A stretch of DNA of 8,130 bases from NCBI GenBank assembly GCA_022402405.1, contig JAKRSG010000288.1:1-8130 (forward strand), written 5' to 3'. A model generated the notes under the pieces. That model made no database searches. It had not been told where the DNA came from and saw nothing but the letters and a program-made list of their open reading frames with translations. Position numbers and translations under genes: made by a program. This document shows positions 6,549 through 8,130 of this stretch, one piece after another. This DNA comes from Bacteroidia bacterium (lineage in GTDB: Bacteria > Bacteroidota > Bacteroidia > UKL13-3). Positions within the stretch are counted from its first letter, which is position 1, and the number at the start of each line of letters is the position of its first letter.

Positions 6549-6582
6549 AAAGGCCGCTTCATTTGATTGAAGCGGCCTTTTC
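6549..6582. terminator. Two-way terminator between ahcY and the thioredoxin-like gene
   Basis: A perfect 13-bp stem, AAAGGCCGCTTCA (6549-6561) with TGAAGCGGCCTTT (6568-6580), around a 6-base loop. It has T6578-T6581 on the + strand and, on the - strand, TTTATTAATTAATT. Both ahcY and the gene on the opposite strand point into it. Confidence 0.9.
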
Positions 6583-6648
6583 GTTGGGGTGGAAAATTTC
6601 GGCCCCTATTTATCGTTCGGGCGGAAGATTTTCCGCCCCTATTTATCG
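6582..6648. repeat. Two-copy 32/33-bp tandem hairpin repeat
   Basis: Copy 1 is 6582-6613 and copy 2 is 6614-6646, with the start of a further unit (CG) at 6647-6648. Both read CGTT(G/C)GGG(T/C)GGAA(A/G)ATTT..., and both end in CCCCTATTTAT. Copy 2 folds perfectly: GGGCGGAA (6619-6626), loop GATT, TTCCGCCC (6631-6638). Copy 1 keeps only GGGG/CCCC pairing. The right end of copy 2 supplies the last codons and TAG stop of the - strand thioredoxin-like gene. No T-run follows the hairpin, so it is not a standard terminator. Confidence 0.8.
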
Positions 6649-7103
6649 GCAATTACCTTGTCTAAAATTTGCATAAACGCGGCGGCATCGCGGTAACCGG
6701 GGTCTATGAACAATGATTTCTTTTTGGGATCAATAAAATATGTGGTGGGAAATCCGGTGTTTTCGCCGCGTGTAAGCTGAGCGTAAAAATCGCGTGCAGA
6801 GTATGTCTGACCGTCGATATCATAGGTTAATTCTTTTAATTCTGGATTAAATTTTACCGGAATAAAATGTTTGTTTATTTTCTTAATGACATCTGCATTA
6901 CTGTATGTATCTCTATCCATTTTTTTGCACCACCCACACCAATCGGTATAAGCATCTATCAGCAAAATCTTCCCATCCTTTTGCGCCAATGGATATGCTT
7001 CATTCCACTTGTACCATTTTAGTTCATCAGACGCAGATTTATTGAAAGAACTAAATAATAGTAAACAAAAACTTAGGTATAGGATTTTTTTCATAACAAT
7101 CAT
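6639..7103 (-). CDS. Exported thioredoxin-like protein with CGWC active site
   Basis: This is a 154-residue protein if the ATG at 7103 is used. The ATG at 7094, three codons in, is more likely because it gives MKKILYLSFCLLLFSSF, a standard signal peptide with basic start and hydrophobic core (cleavage perhaps near residue 24; no lipobox). The mature part is a small thioredoxin fold of the thioredoxin_7/DUF255-like type: KILLIDAYTDWCGWCKKMDRD with C56-G-W-C59, and the cis-proline at GFPTTYFID (P119). It would reduce or exchange disulfides, or supply reductant, in the periplasm; its substrate cannot be read from the sequence. The alpha/beta hydrolase gene ends 34 bases upstream on the same strand with no terminator between, so the two are probably co-transcribed. 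Its stop codon lies inside a tandem repeat. Confidence 0.88.
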   Translation of the reverse strand: MIVMKKILYLSFCLLLFSSFNKSASDELKWYKWNEAYPLAQKDGKILLIDAYTDWCGWCKKMDRDTYSNADVIKKINKHFIPVKFNPELKELTYDIDGQTYSARDFYAQLTRGENTGFPTTYFIDPKKKSLFIDPGYRDAAAFMQILDKVIADK

Positions 7104-7137
7104 TTTTTGAAATACTCAGCAATAAACAGACCAAAAA

Positions 7138-7824
7138 TCAAATAAAAAACTTCTTTATGGCTGAACCTAACATTTCTCGATCTATTCGCTCAAAAGGATG
7201 AGCTGTATTGGGCAGAACCCATAGTTGCGCCTGACTTAATTTTTGATATACTTGCAAGGTTTCTGCTACGCTCGATGTTTGATCTCTATCGCCAATACCC
7301 AACAAAACAGGATGCTTTATAGCCTTAAGCTCTTCTTCACTCATCACCATGGTTTCGCTCAGTTGTTTCATCATATCGCTGGTGCTTTTAAGCAGACTTT
7401 TCCAAAGATGCATGCCATGTACAAGCATTAAATTATTGGCAAATGCTGGTACTTTTTCAAACATCTTATCGGGGTCTAACATACCTCTTTCTTTAGCCGT
7501 AGTAATGGGATCCCAATTAAACTTCACATTAAGCGTCATAATTTTGTTTACCCTTTCTGGATGCTTGTGCGCAAAATATAAGGCAGCATATCCTCCCATG
7601 CTAAACCCAAACAAATGTATCTTATCTATTTTCTCTGCATCTAAAAAATCCAGAATATTCTTAGCAAAGGTATCAAAGGTTAACCCTTGAGGCGGAATAA
7701 GCTCTCCACCATGTCCGGCCAAGTTAATAGCAGAACATTTAAAGCTAGTACTTAAGTCCTTAATAAGTTCATCAAATTGATATTTAGAGCCCAAGGCACC
7801 ATGCAAAAAAAGTATCTGTTCCAT
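7138..7824 (-). CDS. Alpha/beta hydrolase of unknown substrate
   Basis: This 228-residue cytosolic alpha/beta-hydrolase has no signal peptide. The oxyanion-hole motif LHGALG is at residues 7-12, and NLAGHG (34-39) is another usual fold marker. The nucleophile elbow GFSMGG gives S75. The acid is D179 (or D181) in GIGDRDQ (176-182), and the base is H209 in NTAHPFE (206-212). The helical lid between about 105 and 165 is rich in Met and Lys. All three triad members are in the expected order and spacing, so the enzyme should be active as an esterase, lipase, thioesterase or C-C hydrolase; the sequence does not tell which. The short N-terminus starts directly at the first beta strand (MEQILFLHG), which supports the ATG at 7824. 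It is transcribed away from the E1 gene, with 72 bases between the two starts. Confidence 0.88.
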   Translation of the reverse strand: MEQILFLHGALGSKYQFDELIKDLSTSFKCSAINLAGHGGELIPPQGLTFDTFAKNILDFLDAEKIDKIHLFGFSMGGYAALYFAHKHPERVNKIMTLNVKFNWDPITTAKERGMLDPDKMFEKVPAFANNLMLVHGMHLWKSLLKSTSDMMKQLSETMVMSEEELKAIKHPVLLGIGDRDQTSSVAETLQVYQKLSQAQLWVLPNTAHPFERIDREMLGSAIKKFFI

Positions 7825-7871
7825 AGAGGCAATATACTATTTAATTCTGATACACATCCAAACAAAAAAGT

Positions 7872-7879
7872 TATTTTTG
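7872..7879 (+). promoter_or_regulatory. Predicted -7 element (TATTTTTG) for the E1 gene
   Basis: TATTTTTG followed by CAG fits TAnnTTTG. Transcription would start near 7884-7886, leaving a leader of about 11-13 bases before the ATG at 7897. No clear -33 TTTG is seen; the nearest is TTCTG at 7845-7849. Confidence 0.45.
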
Positions 7880-7896
7880 CAGCTCAATTAAAAAAC

Positions 7897-8130
7897 ATGC
7901 TAGTATTTAATCGTAAACAATATACCAATCAAACACTCATTTCTCTCTACGAGGCACTCATTAAACCGAGAATGATAGAGGAAAAAATGCTCATTTTACT
8001 TCGTCAGGGAAAAGTTAGCAAATGGTTCAGTGGTATTGGTCAGGAAGCCATTAGCATTGGAGTAGTAAAAGCACTCGATACAGACGAATATATATTACCA
8101 CTGCACAGAAACCTCGGAATTTTTATCGGT
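7897..8130 (+). CDS. Thiamine-diphosphate 2-oxoacid dehydrogenase E1 component, 5' part only
   Basis: The first 78 codons are visible and the frame is open to the window edge. The sequence MLVFNRKQYTNQ, EALIKPRMIEEKML (19-32), KWFSGIGQEAIS (42-53) and EYILPLHRNLGIF (64-76) matches the start of the E1 alpha domain. This domain uses thiamine diphosphate to decarboxylate a 2-oxoacid and pass the acyl group to the lipoyl E2 component. From memory, Bacteroidota proteins with the KWFSGIGQEAI signature are usually fused alpha-beta E1 chains of about 650-700 residues, often annotated as branched-chain 2-oxoacid (2-oxoisovalerate) dehydrogenase. Fusion and substrate cannot be checked here. The ATG is chosen because it follows the predicted promoter at a sensible distance and gives the familiar N-terminus. 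Confidence 0.92.
   Translation, partial: MLVFNRKQYTNQTLISLYEALIKPRMIEEKMLILLRQGKVSKWFSGIGQEAISIGVVKALDTDEYILPLHRNLGIFIG

Noticed and set aside
6428..6652. 74-codon open frame on the - strand across the ahcY end and the repeats
   Set aside because: It is made of repeat and terminator sequence plus antisense ahcY; the translation is low complexity.
7243..7690. Two open frames of 62 and 113 codons on the + strand within the hydrolase gene
   Set aside because: Both are antisense to a hydrolase with an intact catalytic triad and show no family resemblance.
7830..7862. Possible - strand promoter for the hydrolase (TTTG and TATATTG)
   Set aside because: The -7 part lacks one T of TAnnTTTG, the spacing is 22 bases and the box ends only 5 bases before the ATG, so the match is too weak to annotate.

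Overview
The window looks like a piece of a Bacteroidota chromosome, probably from the Sphingobacteriia/Chitinophagia/Flavobacteriia side. Four things support this. First, the order fabH-accB-accC is typical of the phylum. Second, several genes are preceded by TAnnTTTG boxes, the -7 element of the Bacteroidota primary sigma factor. Third, no start codon has a convincing Shine-Dalgarno sequence; the leaders are simply A/T-rich. Fourth, the last gene begins like the Bacteroidota type of 2-oxoacid dehydrogenase E1. The genus cannot be determined from this sequence.

Layout, left to right. (a) 1-2516: the 3' part of fabH, then accB and accC on the + strand, closed by a strong terminator. These genes make the primer condensation enzyme and two of the three parts of acetyl-CoA carboxylase, so this is a fatty-acid initiation block. 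(b) 2540-4505: a two-gene overlapping unit. It encodes a redoxin with a CPLC motif and a predicted lipoprotein that joins a c-type cytochrome domain to a PHM-like type II copper monooxygenase domain. The unit may start as a leaderless mRNA and ends at a two-way hairpin terminator. (c) 4516-4938, - strand: a bacilliredoxin (BrxA/BrxB family). Its predicted leader contains a phased heptanucleotide array. (d) 5154-6502, + strand: ahcY, S-adenosylhomocysteine hydrolase. (e) 6500-6648: a second heptanucleotide array, a two-way terminator and a two-copy 32/33-bp hairpin repeat, packed between convergent genes. (f) 6639-7824, - strand: an alpha/beta hydrolase followed by an exported CGWC thioredoxin-like protein, probably one operon. 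(g) 7872-8130, + strand: promoter and the first 78 codons of a thiamine-diphosphate-dependent E1 component, cut by the window edge.

Most of the window is housekeeping metabolism. Two parts are less ordinary. One is the redoxin/cytochrome/copper-monooxygenase pair, whose substrate is unknown to me and which may use its own haem as electron donor. The other is the set of small repeats around ahcY, two of which contain the stop codon of the adjacent gene. Three thioredoxin-fold proteins with different active sites (CPLC, CGC, CGWC) lie within about 4.6 kb, but they are in separate transcription units and I see no proof that they work together. I found no RNA genes, CRISPR array, insertion sequence or phage gene.
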